Shown: positions 6,300-6,416 of the stretch, in pieces | How positions within the stretch are numbered: position 1 is the stretch's first letter | Layout of the letters: each line of letters starts with the position of its first letter | The notes under the pieces: model-generated | Databases searched by the model: none | The model's input: only the letters and a program-made list of their open reading frames with translations | Told to the model about the DNA's origin: nothing | Position numbers and translations under genes: made by a program | From: a bacterium | GTDB taxonomy: Bacteria > Pseudomonadota > Gammaproteobacteria > Burkholderiales > Thiobacteraceae | Direction of reading: 5' to 3' | Length of the DNA: 6,416 nucleotides | Assembly (NCBI GenBank): GCA_027438535.1 | Contig: DAIAMA010000080.1 | Location: 1 to 6,416 of the forward strand

Positions 6300-6416
6300 T
6301 GGAACAGGTAGCCAAGGCGGGGCGCCCGCTGCTGATTATCGCCGAAGATGTGGATGGCGAAGCGCTGGCCACCCTGGTGGTCAACAATATTCGCGGCATC
6401 CTGAAGACCACCGCGG
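6293..6416 (+). pseudogene. groEL: GroEL apical-domain fragment in opposite orientation
   Basis: The plus strand reads [20 protein letters not shown], then [21 protein letters not shown], to the window edge without a stop. This corresponds to E. coli GroEL residues 235-275, in the apical domain, including the substrate-binding positions equivalent to L237, L259, V263 and V264. There is no start codon or ribosome binding site in front, because the minus-strand C-terminal piece of groEL abuts it head to head. The two pieces do not overlap in protein sequence; residues 235-275 and 372-548 could come from one and the same gene. It is therefore best read as an inverted part of that gene rather than a second gene copy, although a second copy cannot be excluded. 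Confidence 0.88.

Noticed and set aside
1..6416. tRNA or rRNA genes, CRISPR array, insertion sequence or phage genes
   Set aside because: No matching conserved sequences, spaced repeats, transposase motifs or terminal inverted repeats were seen on either strand.

Overview
The window looks like a piece of a moderately GC-rich proteobacterial chromosome or contig, most likely betaproteobacterial. This rests on the GroEL sequence style ([16 protein letters not shown], a GGM tail), the paired yjcH-actP genes and a tandem glycine riboswitch ahead of gcvT. The taxonomic call is inferred from protein resemblance only. All intact genes lie on the minus strand, so transcription runs from high to low coordinates.

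In transcription order: (1) The end of a groEL gene (about 5754-6296), closed by a strong intrinsic terminator at 5704-5727. (2) A full-length membrane-bound GGDEF-EAL protein (3226-5631) with an MCP-like sensor region, a PAS domain and complete catalytic sets for making and breaking c-di-GMP. (3) An intergenic region (3021-3225) with a sigma70-type promoter, an operator-like palindrome upstream of it and a stem-loop at the predicted mRNA 5' end. (4) A two-gene acetate-uptake operon, yjcH (DUF485) and actP, spaced for translational coupling and closed by a terminator at 600-631. (5) A promoter, a tandem glycine riboswitch (about 333-532) and the first 74 codons of gcvT, which runs off the left edge.

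The main anomaly is at the right edge. At about 6293-6296 the groEL gene switches strand. Left of this point the minus strand encodes GroEL residues equivalent to E. coli 372 to the C-terminus. Right of it the plus strand encodes residues equivalent to E. coli 235-275, and the two share up to four bases at the junction. This is what one end of an in-place inversion of codons 235-371 would give, but it is also the classic shape of an amplification or assembly chimera. GroEL is normally essential and would be destroyed here, so an artefact is at least as likely as biology.

Other points of interest are an ActP with an extra Ala/Lys/Glu-rich, coiled-coil-like segment of about 105 residues before its last membrane helix, and a glycine riboswitch whose two aptamers are separated by an unusually long linker that can fold into its own hairpin. 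I do not see a wholly new multi-gene system in this window.
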